A DNA stretch of 64,000 bases from CAZKGE01 sp964636405 (GTDB taxonomy: Bacteria; Bacillota; Clostridia; Christensenellales; CAG-138). The position numbers and the translations under genes are program-made. A model generated the notes under the pieces. That model worked only from the letters and a program-made list of their open reading frames with translations. It made no database searches and was not told where the DNA came from. Below, piece by piece: positions 15,763 to 26,858 of the stretch. Within the stretch, counting starts at the first letter, position 1; every line of letters begins with the position of its first letter. The stretch spans positions 1 through 64,000 of the forward strand of contig CAZWSI010000001.1 of NCBI GenBank assembly GCA_964636405.1, given 5' to 3'.

Positions 15763-17341
15763 AAGAATCGTCGCGGCCCTGAGCCAATTCTCGCTGCCGC
15801 CCGAGCGCAGGGCGGCCGTGCTGGCGCGCATACTTGAGCAGGCGCACGAAAACCGCGCGGAGGCGGGGCAAGGCCCTGAGCCGGGCGGCGCGTCCCGGTT
15901 GCGCGAACGGGCCTCCTATTCCGGCGCGACGCGCCTTGCGGGCCCAGCCGCCCCCGGAAACGGCGGCGCGCGCCGCAAAGCAAAGGGCGCGCAAGCGCGC
16001 AAGCGCGCATCGAGGCGAGGGCGCGCGCTCCGCGTTCTCGCGCCCGCAGCCGCCGTGCTGCTTGTATGCGCGGCGCTCTTTTCCATCCCGAGTGTGTCCC
16101 GGGCGGTACGAAGCTTTTTCATAGCGTTTTTCCGTATAGACGCGTATCTGACCACGCCTCCGGCCGAGCGCAGCCCCAACCCGGATTATGAAGAGATGAT
16201 CACAACGCCCGATCCCGAAGCCCAGTCCTATAGCGTTCGATATCTGGACGAAACGGAGCATTACGCGGGCGTGGACGAATACCGGGTCAAGGCGGGCTTT
16301 AAAGCCTTCGACCGGGCTGACTACGCGTGGATTGCGGATATCGTGCCGAGGGTGTCGGAAATCCTGTACGACGGGCGCAATTTTTACATGACGAGCTTCA
16401 TCAACGTAAGCCCCCTGCGCTTTGCGGGCGTTTACGGCGCGGAGGGCGAAGGCGTGGAGCGCATGGATATGTCCATGTGGGAGGCGGTGATCTCCCATGA
16501 CGGGCAGAGCTACCCCTATGCCTGCGGCTCCTCCGGCACACAGATCGACGCCTTTTACGACCGGGACGCGCGCGCCTTCGATATGGACGCGATGCGGGCG
16601 GCCGAGGGCATGTACGTGATGACCGAGCTTTCCATGAACGAAAGCCCCGCGCTGCCCTCGGGCGAGGTGCAAATCGAGCTTTCGTACGCCATCTACGACG
16701 GCAACATCGACGATATGGCGACGGTGGGCATGGTGGCCATCGTCACGCAGCGCTTTTCCTTCGATACGAGCGCGGCAAACGAGGGCGAAACGCGCGTAAC
16801 CCTTCCCGAAACGGCCTTTACGGGCACGCTTCCCGTTACCATCGCGCGCAAAGATACGCCCGAAGCGGGCTATACGACCTATGAAAACAAGACGCTCGAT
16901 TTTTCCCGGCTGACCGTGACCCCCGTGCTTGTGCGCAGGGCGACCGAATTGCAGGTGGAGCTGTATTACAGCAGCCCCGCGGATTGGGACGAGGCCGCCT
17001 TCCGCGCCGTGACCCGCCAGCGGCTTTCGCGCAAAAACGGCCTGCAATACGAGCTGATACTCGACGGCCAGTCCTGCGGCATGCCGGAAATGGCGTATGC
17101 CGGCGGCGCGGTTTCCTCGGTCATCATTCCCTTTACGAAAACCGAGCTCGCGGAGGCACGCTCCCTCATCCTGCGCCCCGTGTGGAGCCACGCCTCGCAC
17201 ATCCTCTTTAACGAGGACGCGCCCATTTCCCTCGAAACGCCCTATGTGCTGGCCCCCCGCGGGCCCGGCAGCTATTACTGGGACGTGACGGACGTATCCG
17301 TAACGCTCCAAGGCTGCGACATCGAGCTCCCGCTTTCGTAG
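15752..17341 (+). CDS. Predicted membrane anti-sigma factor with large extracytoplasmic domain
   Basis: 529 residues overlapping the sigma gene by 11 bases. The N-terminal 90 residues are cytoplasmic and basic. One membrane span follows at about 91-110 (LRVLAPAAAVLLVCAALFSI). Roughly 410 residues outside have a DUF4179-like beginning and a beta-rich remainder with no catalytic motif that I recognise. By position it should hold the sigma factor inactive until an envelope signal arrives. The signal and regulon are unknown. The gene ends against a family A repeat. Confidence 0.7.
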   Translation: MKDKRIVAALSQFSLPPERRAAVLARILEQAHENRAEAGQGPEPGGASRLRERASYSGATRLAGPAAPGNGGARRKAKGAQARKRASRRGRALRVLAPAAAVLLVCAALFSIPSVSRAVRSFFIAFFRIDAYLTTPPAERSPNPDYEEMITTPDPEAQSYSVRYLDETEHYAGVDEYRVKAGFKAFDRADYAWIADIVPRVSEILYDGRNFYMTSFINVSPLRFAGVYGAEGEGVERMDMSMWEAVISHDGQSYPYACGSSGTQIDAFYDRDARAFDMDAMRAAEGMYVMTELSMNESPALPSGEVQIELSYAIYDGNIDDMATVGMVAIVTQRFSFDTSAANEGETRVTLPETAFTGTLPVTIARKDTPEAGYTTYENKTLDFSRLTVTPVLVRRATELQVELYYSSPADWDEAAFRAVTRQRLSRKNGLQYELILDGQSCGMPEMAYAGGAVSSVIIPFTKTELAEARSLILRPVWSHASHILFNEDAPISLETPYVLAPRGPGSYYWDVTDVSVTLQGCDIELPLS

Positions 17342-17349
17342 CGGGCAGG

Positions 17350-17620
17350 GGAGGGGGAACGGGGGGACGTTAGGTACGTTAGGGCTCCGCCAAAAACCCG
17401 CTTAAAGGGACTTCGACCCTTGGAAATCCCATGGAATCGCCCCAAAAGCAAATAGACAAAGACTCGGCCCGGCGAAATATCGCCGGGCCGAGTTGTTCTT
17501 ATAGAAAAAAGCGAAAGCGCACGCACAAAACGCGGTCAGAGACGGGATTCTTAAGGGCGGAACGCCCTTAAGCGGGTTTTAGGGCGGAGCCCTAACGTAC
17601 CTAACGTACCCCGTCCCCCT
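17350..17620. repeat. Family A intergenic palindromic element, copy 1
   Basis: Fills the whole gap between the convergent anti-sigma and thrS genes. Its centre is a perfect hairpin (17462-17493, ACTCGGCCCGGC and its complement). The outer arms are inverted copies of each other: GTACGTTAGGGCTCCGCC occurs near 17375-17392, and its reverse complement near 17585-17605. The element lies in the opposite orientation to copies 2 and 3. T-runs flank the central hairpin on both strands, so it should terminate both genes. Confidence 0.8.
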
Positions 17621-17624
17621 CCCG

Positions 17625-19574
17625 TCACTCTTTGGCGCGGCTGGCGATCTCCTCGAGGAGCCCCGCGGAGAAGGCCTCCAGCGTCATGGCTCCAAGGTCG
17701 CCCCGCTTGCGGGCGCGGACGGCCACGAGGTTTTGCTCGACCTCCTTATCGCCCAGCACGAGCATGTAGGGCACCTTCTGCATCTGCGCCTCGCGGATCT
17801 TGAAGCCGATCTTTTCATTGCGCAGATCGGTTTCCACACGCACGCCGCGCGCTTCGAGGAAGGCTGCCACTTCGCCGGCGCGTTCGGCCGCGCGGTCGGT
17901 AATGGGCAGCACCTTGACCTGCACGGGCGCAAGCCAGCAGGGGAACGCGCCCGCGTATTTTTCAATGAGCAGCGCGAGTGTGCGCTCATAGCAGCCCAGC
18001 GAGGTGCGGTGGATGACGATGGGGTATTTCTTTTCGCCGTCCGAGTCCATATAGACCATGCCGTAGCGCTCGGCAAGCTGGAAATCGATCTGGATGGTGA
18101 CGAGCGTGTCCTCCTTGCCGAACACGTTCTTAATCTGGATATCCAGCTTGGGCCCATAGAAGGCGGCCTCGCCGTCCTTTTCCACATAGGGCACCTTCAG
18201 ATCGTCGAGGATAACGCGCATCATGTCCTGCGTTTTTTCCCAGCTCGCCTTGTCGCCGATGTATTTTTCCTTGTTGTTTTCGTCCCACTTGCTGAACTGG
18301 TAGCTCACATCCTTCTCCAGCCCCAGCGTTTCCAGCATGAACTTGGCCAGATCGAGGCAACCGCGGAACTCGTCCTCCACCTGATCGGGGCGGCACGCGA
18401 GGTGGCCCTCGGAGATGGTGAACTGGCGCACGCGGATAAGCCCGTGCATTTCGCCCGAGGCCTCGTTGCGGAAAAGCGTGCTCGTTTCATTGTAGCGGAG
18501 CGGCAAATCTCGGTACGAGCGGGAGCGGTTGAGGTAGGCCATGAACTGGAACGGGCAGGTCATGGGCCGGAGAGCGAAAATCTCCTTGGATTCGTCGTCC
18601 TGGTCGGCCTTGTCGCCCATCACGAACATGCCGTCCCGGTAATGATCCCAGTGGCCGGAGATCTTGTACAGCTCGCGCTTGGCCATAAAGGGCGTTTTTG
18701 TGAGCAGATAGCCGCGGCGCTGCTCCTCGTCCTCCACAAAGCGCTGGAGCGTCTGGATAATGCGCGCGCCCTTGGGCAGCAGAATGGGCAGGCCCTGGCC
18801 GATGATGTCTACGGTCGTAAACAGCTCCAGCTCGCGGCCGAGCTTGTTGTGGTCGCGCAGCTTGGCCTCCTCGAGCGCCGTTATGTACGCGTCGAGATCG
18901 GCCTTCTTTTCAAAGGCCGTGCCGTAAATGCGCTGGAGCATCTTGTTCTTTTCCGAGCCTCGCCAATACGCGCCGGCCACGTTCATGAGCTTCGTGTTCT
19001 TCACCTTGCCGGTCGAGGCCACGTGCGGGCCCGCGCAGAGATCTACAAAATCGCCCTGCCTATAGAAGCTGATCACCGCGTCCTGGGGCAAATCGGTAAT
19101 GAGCTCCACCTTATACGGTTCGCCCAGCTTTTCCATATAGGCAATCGCCTCCGCGCGGGGCAGCTCAAAGCGCTCGAGGGGCAGGTTTTCCTGCTCGATG
19201 CGCGCCATCTCCTTTTCAATCGCCCTCAAATCCTCGGGCGTAAAGGGCTCAGGCGCGTCAAAATCGTAATAAAAGCCGTTTTCAATGGCCGGGCCGATGG
19301 CGAGCTTCACCCCGGGATAGAGGTTTTTAACGGCCTGCGCCAGCAGATGGGAGCCGGTGTGCCGGTATGTCCAGCGGCCGTTTTCGTCCTCAAAGGTATA
19401 AAAGCGCACGCTGTGATCGCCGTTAATGGGGCGGAACGCATCGGCATGCGCGCCGTCAAGGCTCATGGACAGCACGGCCTTGGCAAGGCGCGGGCTGATG
19501 GCGGCGGCGATCTCGAGGCCCGTGCTGCCGTCGGGGAACTCTCTTACGGATTGATCGGGAAACGTGATTTTCAT
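17625..19574 (-). CDS. thrS: Threonyl-tRNA synthetase
   Basis: 649 residues, full length for bacterial ThrRS. It joins threonine to tRNA-Thr and edits mischarged serine. The TGS domain occupies about residues 1-60. The editing domain has the zinc-like motifs HTGSH and CAGPH. The class II catalytic core has motif 2 around YNETSTLFRNEASGEMHGLI and motif 3 near HRTSLGCYERTLALLIE. The anticodon-binding domain ends the chain. The ATG at 19574 follows AGGAGGAA. Expression is controlled by the T-box leader immediately upstream. Confidence 0.97.
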   Translation of the reverse strand: MKITFPDQSVREFPDGSTGLEIAAAISPRLAKAVLSMSLDGAHADAFRPINGDHSVRFYTFEDENGRWTYRHTGSHLLAQAVKNLYPGVKLAIGPAIENGFYYDFDAPEPFTPEDLRAIEKEMARIEQENLPLERFELPRAEAIAYMEKLGEPYKVELITDLPQDAVISFYRQGDFVDLCAGPHVASTGKVKNTKLMNVAGAYWRGSEKNKMLQRIYGTAFEKKADLDAYITALEEAKLRDHNKLGRELELFTTVDIIGQGLPILLPKGARIIQTLQRFVEDEEQRRGYLLTKTPFMAKRELYKISGHWDHYRDGMFVMGDKADQDDESKEIFALRPMTCPFQFMAYLNRSRSYRDLPLRYNETSTLFRNEASGEMHGLIRVRQFTISEGHLACRPDQVEDEFRGCLDLAKFMLETLGLEKDVSYQFSKWDENNKEKYIGDKASWEKTQDMMRVILDDLKVPYVEKDGEAAFYGPKLDIQIKNVFGKEDTLVTIQIDFQLAERYGMVYMDSDGEKKYPIVIHRTSLGCYERTLALLIEKYAGAFPCWLAPVQVKVLPITDRAAERAGEVAAFLEARGVRVETDLRNEKIGFKIREAQMQKVPYMLVLGDKEVEQNLVAVRARKRGDLGAMTLEAFSAGLLEEIASRAKE

Positions 19575-19603
19575 GGTTTCTTCCTCCTGCGTAAAATAAA
19601 AGC

Positions 19604-19835
19604 GTCCCTGAACAAAGTCAGGGACGACAGACGTTTTGCCGTGGTTCCACCCAGATTCGCGGCCAAACAGCCGCGCGCTCTAGCCGCTGTATCGGGCATA
19701 CCCGTTTTTCGTAGCCGGGCGGTCTTCACGGCGCTTCCGCTCTTGCCGCGCTTTCAGCCAGCGACGCGGCTCTCTTTGCCCTGCGGGGGACGTGTTTCCG
19801 TTACTGCTTCCCGGGGTCATCCGAAAAAATCAAGG
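19604..19835 (-). promoter_or_regulatory. T-box leader (threonine tRNA-sensing riboswitch)
   Basis: On the minus strand the T-box sequence GGGTGGAACCACGG (about 19653-19640) lies before an intrinsic terminator (GTCCCTG/CAGGGAC, 19625-19604, followed by a T-rich run). Upstream is a stem I region with AGAGAGCCG and a candidate specifier ACC (19723-19721), a threonine codon in the context GAAGACC. Uncharged tRNA-Thr should stabilise the antiterminator and turn thrS on. Confidence 0.9.
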
Positions 19836-19837
19836 TC

Positions 19838-19866
19838 AGTATAGCCGTATTTTGCGCTTCTGTCAA
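19838..19866 (-). promoter_or_regulatory. Promoter of the T-box/thrS unit
   Basis: Minus strand TTGACA (19866-19861) and TATACT (19843-19838) with a 17-base spacer, just upstream of the T-box leader. Confidence 0.75.
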
Positions 19867-19898
19867 GCGCAAAATCGCGCCGGCCACGCAAGGTTTTC

Positions 19899-19927
19899 TT
19901 GCAATTCGGGTGGGCATAAGATATCAT
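19899..19927 (+). promoter_or_regulatory. Promoter of lepA
   Basis: TTGCAA (19899-19904) and TATCAT (19922-19927) with a 17-base spacer, divergent from the thrS promoter. The lepA ATG is about 58 bases downstream of the -10 box. Confidence 0.6.
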
Positions 19928-19985
19928 ATTTGCAGCTCGCTTTGCGGGGGGGAAACCGCCCGCTGACCGACCGGGAGGGGTATAT

Positions 19986-21788
<1,803 letters not shown>

Positions 21789-21789
21789 T

Positions 21790-22944
21790 ATGGCGGGCCT
21801 GTACGTACACATCCCCTTCTGCGTCAAGAAGTGCCGGTACTGCGATTTTGTCTCCTTCCCGGAGGAGGGGCGGCTTGCGGAGTATCTCATCGCGCTGGAT
21901 CGGGAGGCGGCGCTCACTGCCGCCGCGCTGCCTGACGCGCCGCGCATAACGACCGTCTTTATCGGCGGGGGCACGCCCTCGCTCCTTTCCGGGCCGCAGA
22001 TGGAGCGGCTCTTTTCCGTGCTGCGCGCGCATTTTTCCATCGCGGAAGACGCCGAATGTACGGCGGAATGCAACCCGGGCACGCTTACAAGAGAGAAGCT
22101 CGCCGCGTACCGCGCCGCCGGGCTCAACCGCCTCTCCGTGGGCGTGCAGTCTACGGATGCGGGACTCCTTGCGGGCGTGGGACGCATCCACACGCCGGAG
22201 CAAGCGCGCGCGGCGCTGCGCATGGCGCGGGAGAGCGGCTTTGAAAACCTCAACGCGGACGTGATGCACGGCCTGCCCGGGCAGACGGAGGCGCAATATC
22301 TGCAAACCCTGCGGGATATAACGGCGCTGGCCGTTTCGCATATTTCCGCCTACTCGCTCATTCTCGAGGCGCATACGCCCCTTTACGAGGCCGTAGCACG
22401 CGGCGAATGCACGCTGCCGGACCCGGACGAAACGGCCGATATGCAGGACGCGGGGCTGGCGTTTTTGGAGGGCGCGGGCTACCGGCGTTACGAAATCTCC
22501 AATTTTGCCAGGGACGGCTTTGCCTGCCGGCATAATTTGAACTATTGGGACAACGGCGAATATATCGGGCTGGGCCTTGCGGCGCACTCGGCCATGCGGC
22601 TGCCCGCGCGCGGGGGAGCCGTGTGGACGCGCTGGTCGAATACCGAAAGCCTGCCGGAGTATCTGCGCGGCGCGGCGCGGGGAAAGCGCCCGCTCGCGGA
22701 AACGCTGCGGCTCTACCCGCGCGACGAGATGTTCGAAAGCGTCATGCTGGGTCTTCGCAAGATCGAGGGACTGGACAAGGCTGCCTTTGCCGCGCGCTTT
22801 GGGCTTGGCATTTCCGAGGCGTATCCCGAGGCCTGCCGCCGCCTCGCCGAAAGCGGCTGGCTTGCCGAAACAGACGCGCGCTTTGCCCTCAACGATAAGG
22901 GGCTTGATTTGCAAAACGCCGCGCTGCAATACTTTATGTCCTGA
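21790..22944 (+). CDS. hemW: HemW, heme chaperone (radical SAM, formerly HemN-like)
   Basis: 384 residues. The radical SAM cluster CVKKCRYC (CxxxCxxC) and the following YCDF motif sit near the N-terminus, with the GGGTPSLL motif of the HemN/HemW family about 45 residues later. The chain begins MAGLYVHIPFC and so lacks the N-terminal extension of true coproporphyrinogen dehydrogenase HemN. HemW family members carry heme to respiratory proteins, although in a fermentative anaerobe the client is unclear. The gene is translationally coupled to lepA: the TGA and the ATG are one base apart. Confidence 0.92.
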   Translation: MAGLYVHIPFCVKKCRYCDFVSFPEEGRLAEYLIALDREAALTAAALPDAPRITTVFIGGGTPSLLSGPQMERLFSVLRAHFSIAEDAECTAECNPGTLTREKLAAYRAAGLNRLSVGVQSTDAGLLAGVGRIHTPEQARAALRMARESGFENLNADVMHGLPGQTEAQYLQTLRDITALAVSHISAYSLILEAHTPLYEAVARGECTLPDPDETADMQDAGLAFLEGAGYRRYEISNFARDGFACRHNLNYWDNGEYIGLGLAAHSAMRLPARGGAVWTRWSNTESLPEYLRGAARGKRPLAETLRLYPRDEMFESVMLGLRKIEGLDKAAFAARFGLGISEAYPEACRRLAESGWLAETDARFALNDKGLDLQNAALQYFMS

Positions 22945-23049
22945 CGTCCCGCTTTCCCCAAGCCGAATCCGGCCCCGCGCGCGCCCGATGCGCGGCGCGG
23001 ACCGACGCCTGAATTCACGGCAATGTCACATTTTTGCAACGGCCTTCCC

Positions 23050-23078
23050 TTGACTTTACAACCAGTAAGTGCTATTTT
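23050..23078 (+). promoter_or_regulatory. Heat-shock operon promoter
   Basis: TTGACT (23050-23055) and TATTTT (23073-23078) with a 17-base spacer. The CIRCE operator begins 12 bases after the -10 box and so covers the transcription start. Confidence 0.7.
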
Positions 23079-23089
23079 TTTCATGACAA

Positions 23090-23116
23090 CTAGCACTCGA
23101 TCGATTCGAGTGCTAA
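23090..23116 (+). promoter_or_regulatory. CIRCE operator (HrcA binding site)
   Basis: TAGCACTC, nine bases, GAGTGCTA: the canonical inverted repeat, differing from the consensus only by C in place of the outermost T on the left arm. It lies between the promoter and hrcA. Confidence 0.96.
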
Positions 23117-23141
23117 CAAAACCGAAAGGAGGCGCGGCGCG

Positions 23142-24179
23142 ATGGAGCTTGATGCAAGAAAGCTGATGATACTCAAGGCGATTATCGACGAATACGTCAT
23201 GTCCGCGTCGCCGGTCGGGTCGCGGAGCGTAAGCCGCCTGGACGGCTTCAACCTCTCCAGCGCGACCATCCGAAACGAGATGGCCGATCTGGAATATCTG
23301 GGTTATCTCGAGCAGCCCCACGCCTCGGCGGGCCGCGTGCCCTCCGACAAGGCCTACCGCCTGTACGTGGAGCGCATCATGCGCCGCGCGCAGCTTTCCG
23401 CAGAGGAAATCAATGTGATCCGCGCCCACCTGTCCATGCGCTTCGACGAAATGGAGCAGGTGGTCAAGCACACGGCGCAGGCGCTCTCCTCCGTCACACA
23501 TTACGCGGCCATGGTGCTGCCGCCGGTGCTCACGGCAAACCGCTTAAAGCACATTCAGCTCGTGCCGCTCACCGAGGGCAGAGCGCTTGTGGTGGTCGTG
23601 ACGGAAACAGGCTTTACGCGCGACGTGATCATCCGCGTGCCCGAGGATATGGGCGCAGACGAGCTGGAACGGCTCTCCCGCCTCATGACGAACCGCTTTG
23701 CGGGCTGCCGTATGGATCGGATCGCGGAGCGCATGGCTTCGGAAATGGGCGAGGAGCTGTATGGCCGCAGAAGCTTTTTAAACGGCATGGTCGAGGCGGT
23801 GGAGCGCAAGCTTGCGCCCTCGGCCACGAGCGTCGAGTTTATGGGCGCGAGCAACATGCTCAATTATCCCGAATATGCGGATATGGGCAAGGCGCAGAAT
23901 TTTCTTGCGGCGGTGGAGGGGCGGGACGCGCTCTATACCCTGCTGCGCAAGGCGGATTCGCTGGAGTTTTCCATCACCATCGGCAACGAAAACGAGCACG
24001 AGGAGCTGAAGGATTGCAGCGTGGTGACGGCGACCTACCGCGTGGGCGATACGCCGCTCGGCTCCTTCGGCATACTGGGCCCGACCCGCATGAATTATGG
24101 CAAGGTGCTCTCCGTGCTGGAGTATATGAGGAAAAGCCTCGGCGAGATTTTGAGCAACTATATCGAGGAGGACAAATAG
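23142..24179 (+). CDS. hrcA: Heat-inducible transcription repressor HrcA
   Basis: 345 residues. HrcA binds CIRCE and represses chaperone genes, and its activity depends on GroEL. The N-terminal winged helix (LDARKLMILKAIIDEYVMSA, then SSATIRNEMADLEYLGYLEQ) and the PHASAGRVPSDKAYRLYV motif are typical. The regulatory part ends normally. It is the first gene of the operon and its own CIRCE lies directly upstream, so it is autoregulated. GGAGG lies eleven bases before the ATG. Confidence 0.97.
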   Translation: MELDARKLMILKAIIDEYVMSASPVGSRSVSRLDGFNLSSATIRNEMADLEYLGYLEQPHASAGRVPSDKAYRLYVERIMRRAQLSAEEINVIRAHLSMRFDEMEQVVKHTAQALSSVTHYAAMVLPPVLTANRLKHIQLVPLTEGRALVVVVTETGFTRDVIIRVPEDMGADELERLSRLMTNRFAGCRMDRIAERMASEMGEELYGRRSFLNGMVEAVERKLAPSATSVEFMGASNMLNYPEYADMGKAQNFLAAVEGRDALYTLLRKADSLEFSITIGNENEHEELKDCSVVTATYRVGDTPLGSFGILGPTRMNYGKVLSVLEYMRKSLGEILSNYIEEDK

Positions 24180-24182
24180 CAA

Positions 24183-24845
24183 TTGGCCAGGAAAGACAGG
24201 GAAACCCCCATTCCCAAGCCGGACGAGGCGGAGCAGATCTGCCCGGAGGCGTGCGCCGCGATTGTGCCAGAGGTGGACGAAGCGGAGAATGCGGGCGGTG
24301 AGGCGCTTGAAGCGGAACCCGAAGCGGAGCAGGCGGCGGGAACGGCTTCCGAGCCGGAGGCCGCGGGCGGTTGCACGCTCACGGCGGAGGAATTTGCCGA
24401 GCTGCAAGCCCATATCGCCGCCATGCGCAAGGAAAAGGACGAATCCGTGGCGCTTTTGCAGCGGAATCAGGCAGATTTCGATAATTTCCGCCGCCGCAAC
24501 CAGAGCGTGCGCAAGGACAGCTACGACGAGGGCATGCGCGCGTGCGTGACCGAGCTTTTGCCGGTGCTTGATAATTTCGACCGGGCGCTTGAAAACGGCG
24601 AGTGCAAGGACGAGGCCTGGCGTGAGGGCGTCAAGCTCGTGTACAGGCAACTGACCGACATCCTCAAAAAGCTGGGGCTCGAGGAGGTTCAAACCGAAGG
24701 CAAGTTTGATCCCAACCTGCACAACGCCGTCGCGCAGGAGAAGGCCGAGGGCCGGGAGCCGGGCGAGATCCTCGCGGTGTTCCAAAAGGGCTACCGTATG
24801 GGCGAACGCATTGTGCGACATAGCATGGTAAAGGTCGCGGAATAA
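24183..24845 (+). CDS. grpE: Nucleotide exchange factor GrpE
   Basis: 220 residues from a TTG start three bases after the hrcA stop. GrpE drives ADP release from DnaK. An acidic, low-complexity N-terminus (about 80 residues, longer than in E. coli) is followed by the long coiled coil and the family motif NFRRRNQSVRKDSYDEGMRA. The beta-domain ends in GYRMGERIVRHSMVKVAE, the usual GrpE C-terminus. Confidence 0.95.
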   Translation: MARKDRETPIPKPDEAEQICPEACAAIVPEVDEAENAGGEALEAEPEAEQAAGTASEPEAAGGCTLTAEEFAELQAHIAAMRKEKDESVALLQRNQADFDNFRRRNQSVRKDSYDEGMRACVTELLPVLDNFDRALENGECKDEAWREGVKLVYRQLTDILKKLGLEEVQTEGKFDPNLHNAVAQEKAEGREPGEILAVFQKGYRMGERIVRHSMVKVAE

Positions 24846-24895
24846 TACGATACATAAGACAAAAAAGATTTACGGAAATATGGAGGATACACACT

Positions 24896-26734
24896 ATGGG
24901 AAAAATCATCGGCATTGACCTTGGCACAACCAATTCCTGCGTAGCGGTTCTGGAGGGCGGCGAACCCGTTGTCATCCCGAATTCCGAGGGCGCGCGCACA
25001 ACCCCCTCCGTCGTGGCCTTTAAGGACGGCGGCGAGCGCATGGTGGGCGCCATTGCAAAGCGGCAGTCCATCACCAACCCGGATCGCACCGTGTCGTCCA
25101 TCAAGCGCGACATGGGCTCGGCGCGCAAGGTGCGCATCGAGGGCAAGGACTATACGCCGCAGGAGATCTCGGCCATGATCTTGCAAAAGCTCAAGCAGGA
25201 CGCGGAAGCGTATCTGGGCGAAACCGTGACGCAGGCGGTCATCACCGTGCCGGCGTACTTTACGGACAGCCAGCGCCAGGCCACCAAGGACGCGGGCCGC
25301 ATCGCGGGCCTCGAGGTGTTGCGCATCATCAACGAGCCCACGGCCGCCTCCCTTGCCTACGGCATGGATAAGGAAACCAACCAGAAGATTCTGGTCTACG
25401 ACCTCGGCGGCGGCACGTTCGACGTTTCCATTCTGGAAATCGGCGACGGCGTGTTCGAGGTGCTTGCCACGGCGGGCAACAACCGCTTGGGCGGCGACGA
25501 CTTCGACCAGCGCCTGATGGACTATATCGCCGCCGATTTCAAAAAGAACAGCGGCATCGACCTGCGCAACGATAAAATGGCCCTCCAGCGCCTCAAGGAG
25601 GCCGCCGAAAAGGCCAAGATCGAACTCTCGGGCGTGGTGCAGACGAATATCAACCTGCCGTTCATCACCATGGACGCGTCCGGCCCCAAGCACCTGGATA
25701 TCACCGTGACAAGGGCCAAGTTCAACGAGCTGATCGCGGATCTCATCGACAAAACGCGCGAGTGCGTGCAGAAGGCCATGAAGGACGCTGGCTTAACCAA
25801 CGCCCAGATCGACAAGGTTATTCTGGTGGGCGGCTCGTCCCGTATCCCCGCCGTGCAGGAGATGGTGAAGAACATCACCGGCAAGGAGCCCTTCAAGGGC
25901 ATTAACCCCGACGAGTGCGTCGCCGTTGGCGCCGCCATTCAGGCGGGCGTGCTCGGCGGCGAGGTCAAGGATATCCTCCTGCTCGACGTAACGCCCCTGT
26001 CGCTGGGCATCGAGACCGTGGGCGGCGTGTTCACGCGGCTGATCGACCGCAACACGACCATCCCCACAAAAAAGAGCCAGATTTTCTCGACCGCGGCCGA
26101 CGGCCAGACGAGCGTCGAGGTGCATGTGCTCCAGGGCGAGCGCGAGATGGCGCAGTACAACAAAACCCTGGGCCGCTTCCAGCTTGCCGGCATCGCGCCC
26201 GCGCCGCGCGGCGTGCCGCAAATCGAGGTCAGCTTTGATATCGACGCCAACGGCATCGTGCACGTATCGGCCAAGGATCTCGGCACGGGCAACGAGCAGC
26301 AGGTGACCATCACCGCCTCCTCGAACCTCAACGAGGACGAGATCAAGAAGGCTGTTGAGGACGCCGAGCGCTTCGCCAGCGAGGATAAGCAGCGCAAGGA
26401 CGAGGTCGAGGCCCGCAACCACGCCGATCAGCTCGTTTACTCCACCGAAAAGACCCTCAAGGAGCTGGGCGACAAGGTTTCCAAGGACGACCGCGAGAAG
26501 ATCGAAAAGGCCGTCGCGGATCTGAAAAAGACCCTCGAGGGGAACGACGCGGACATGATCAAGACCGCGCAGGAACGCCTCACCGAGGTGAGCTACGAGT
26601 GCTTCGGCAAGATCTATCAGCAGCAGGCGTCCGAGCAGCAGGGGCCGCAGGGCGGCGCGCAGGATGGCGGCGCGCAGCAGCCCAAGGACGACAACGTTGT
26701 GGACGCGGACTATGAGGTCGTAAACGACGACTGA
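24896..26734 (+). CDS. dnaK: Chaperone DnaK (Hsp70)
   Basis: 612 residues. The ATPase domain starts GKIIGIDLGTTNSCVAVLEG, and the phosphate 2 and adenosine motifs (DLGGGTFDVSILE, GGSSRIPAVQ) follow. As in other Gram-positive DnaKs, about 24 residues are missing from the first lobe relative to E. coli. The substrate-binding domain and the helical lid lead to the acidic end DDNVVDADYEVVNDD. The ATG at 24896 follows a GGAGG. It lies 50 bases after grpE. Confidence 0.98.
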   Translation: MGKIIGIDLGTTNSCVAVLEGGEPVVIPNSEGARTTPSVVAFKDGGERMVGAIAKRQSITNPDRTVSSIKRDMGSARKVRIEGKDYTPQEISAMILQKLKQDAEAYLGETVTQAVITVPAYFTDSQRQATKDAGRIAGLEVLRIINEPTAASLAYGMDKETNQKILVYDLGGGTFDVSILEIGDGVFEVLATAGNNRLGGDDFDQRLMDYIAADFKKNSGIDLRNDKMALQRLKEAAEKAKIELSGVVQTNINLPFITMDASGPKHLDITVTRAKFNELIADLIDKTRECVQKAMKDAGLTNAQIDKVILVGGSSRIPAVQEMVKNITGKEPFKGINPDECVAVGAAIQAGVLGGEVKDILLLDVTPLSLGIETVGGVFTRLIDRNTTIPTKKSQIFSTAADGQTSVEVHVLQGEREMAQYNKTLGRFQLAGIAPAPRGVPQIEVSFDIDANGIVHVSAKDLGTGNEQQVTITASSNLNEDEIKKAVEDAERFASEDKQRKDEVEARNHADQLVYSTEKTLKELGDKVSKDDREKIEKAVADLKKTLEGNDADMIKTAQERLTEVSYECFGKIYQQQASEQQGPQGGAQDGGAQQPKDDNVVDADYEVVNDD

Positions 26735-26858
26735 CGCGGCCTCCCGCCCGCGTGCGCGAAGGCGCGGGCGGTCCGGCTTGCACAATTGAATCCATTCGGA
26801 AGGATACAGGCAGGAAGGCGGAGTTTCTCCGTTCTTCCTGCTTGGAAGGTATGGGGTA

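Noticed and set aside
15665..19844. Very long open frames antisense to the anti-sigma gene (about 548 codons) and to thrS (about 703 codons)
   Set aside because: They are shadows of GC-rich genes in the opposite frame. They have no ribosome binding sites, His/Arg/Gly/Ala-skewed composition, and lie over clearly recognised proteins.
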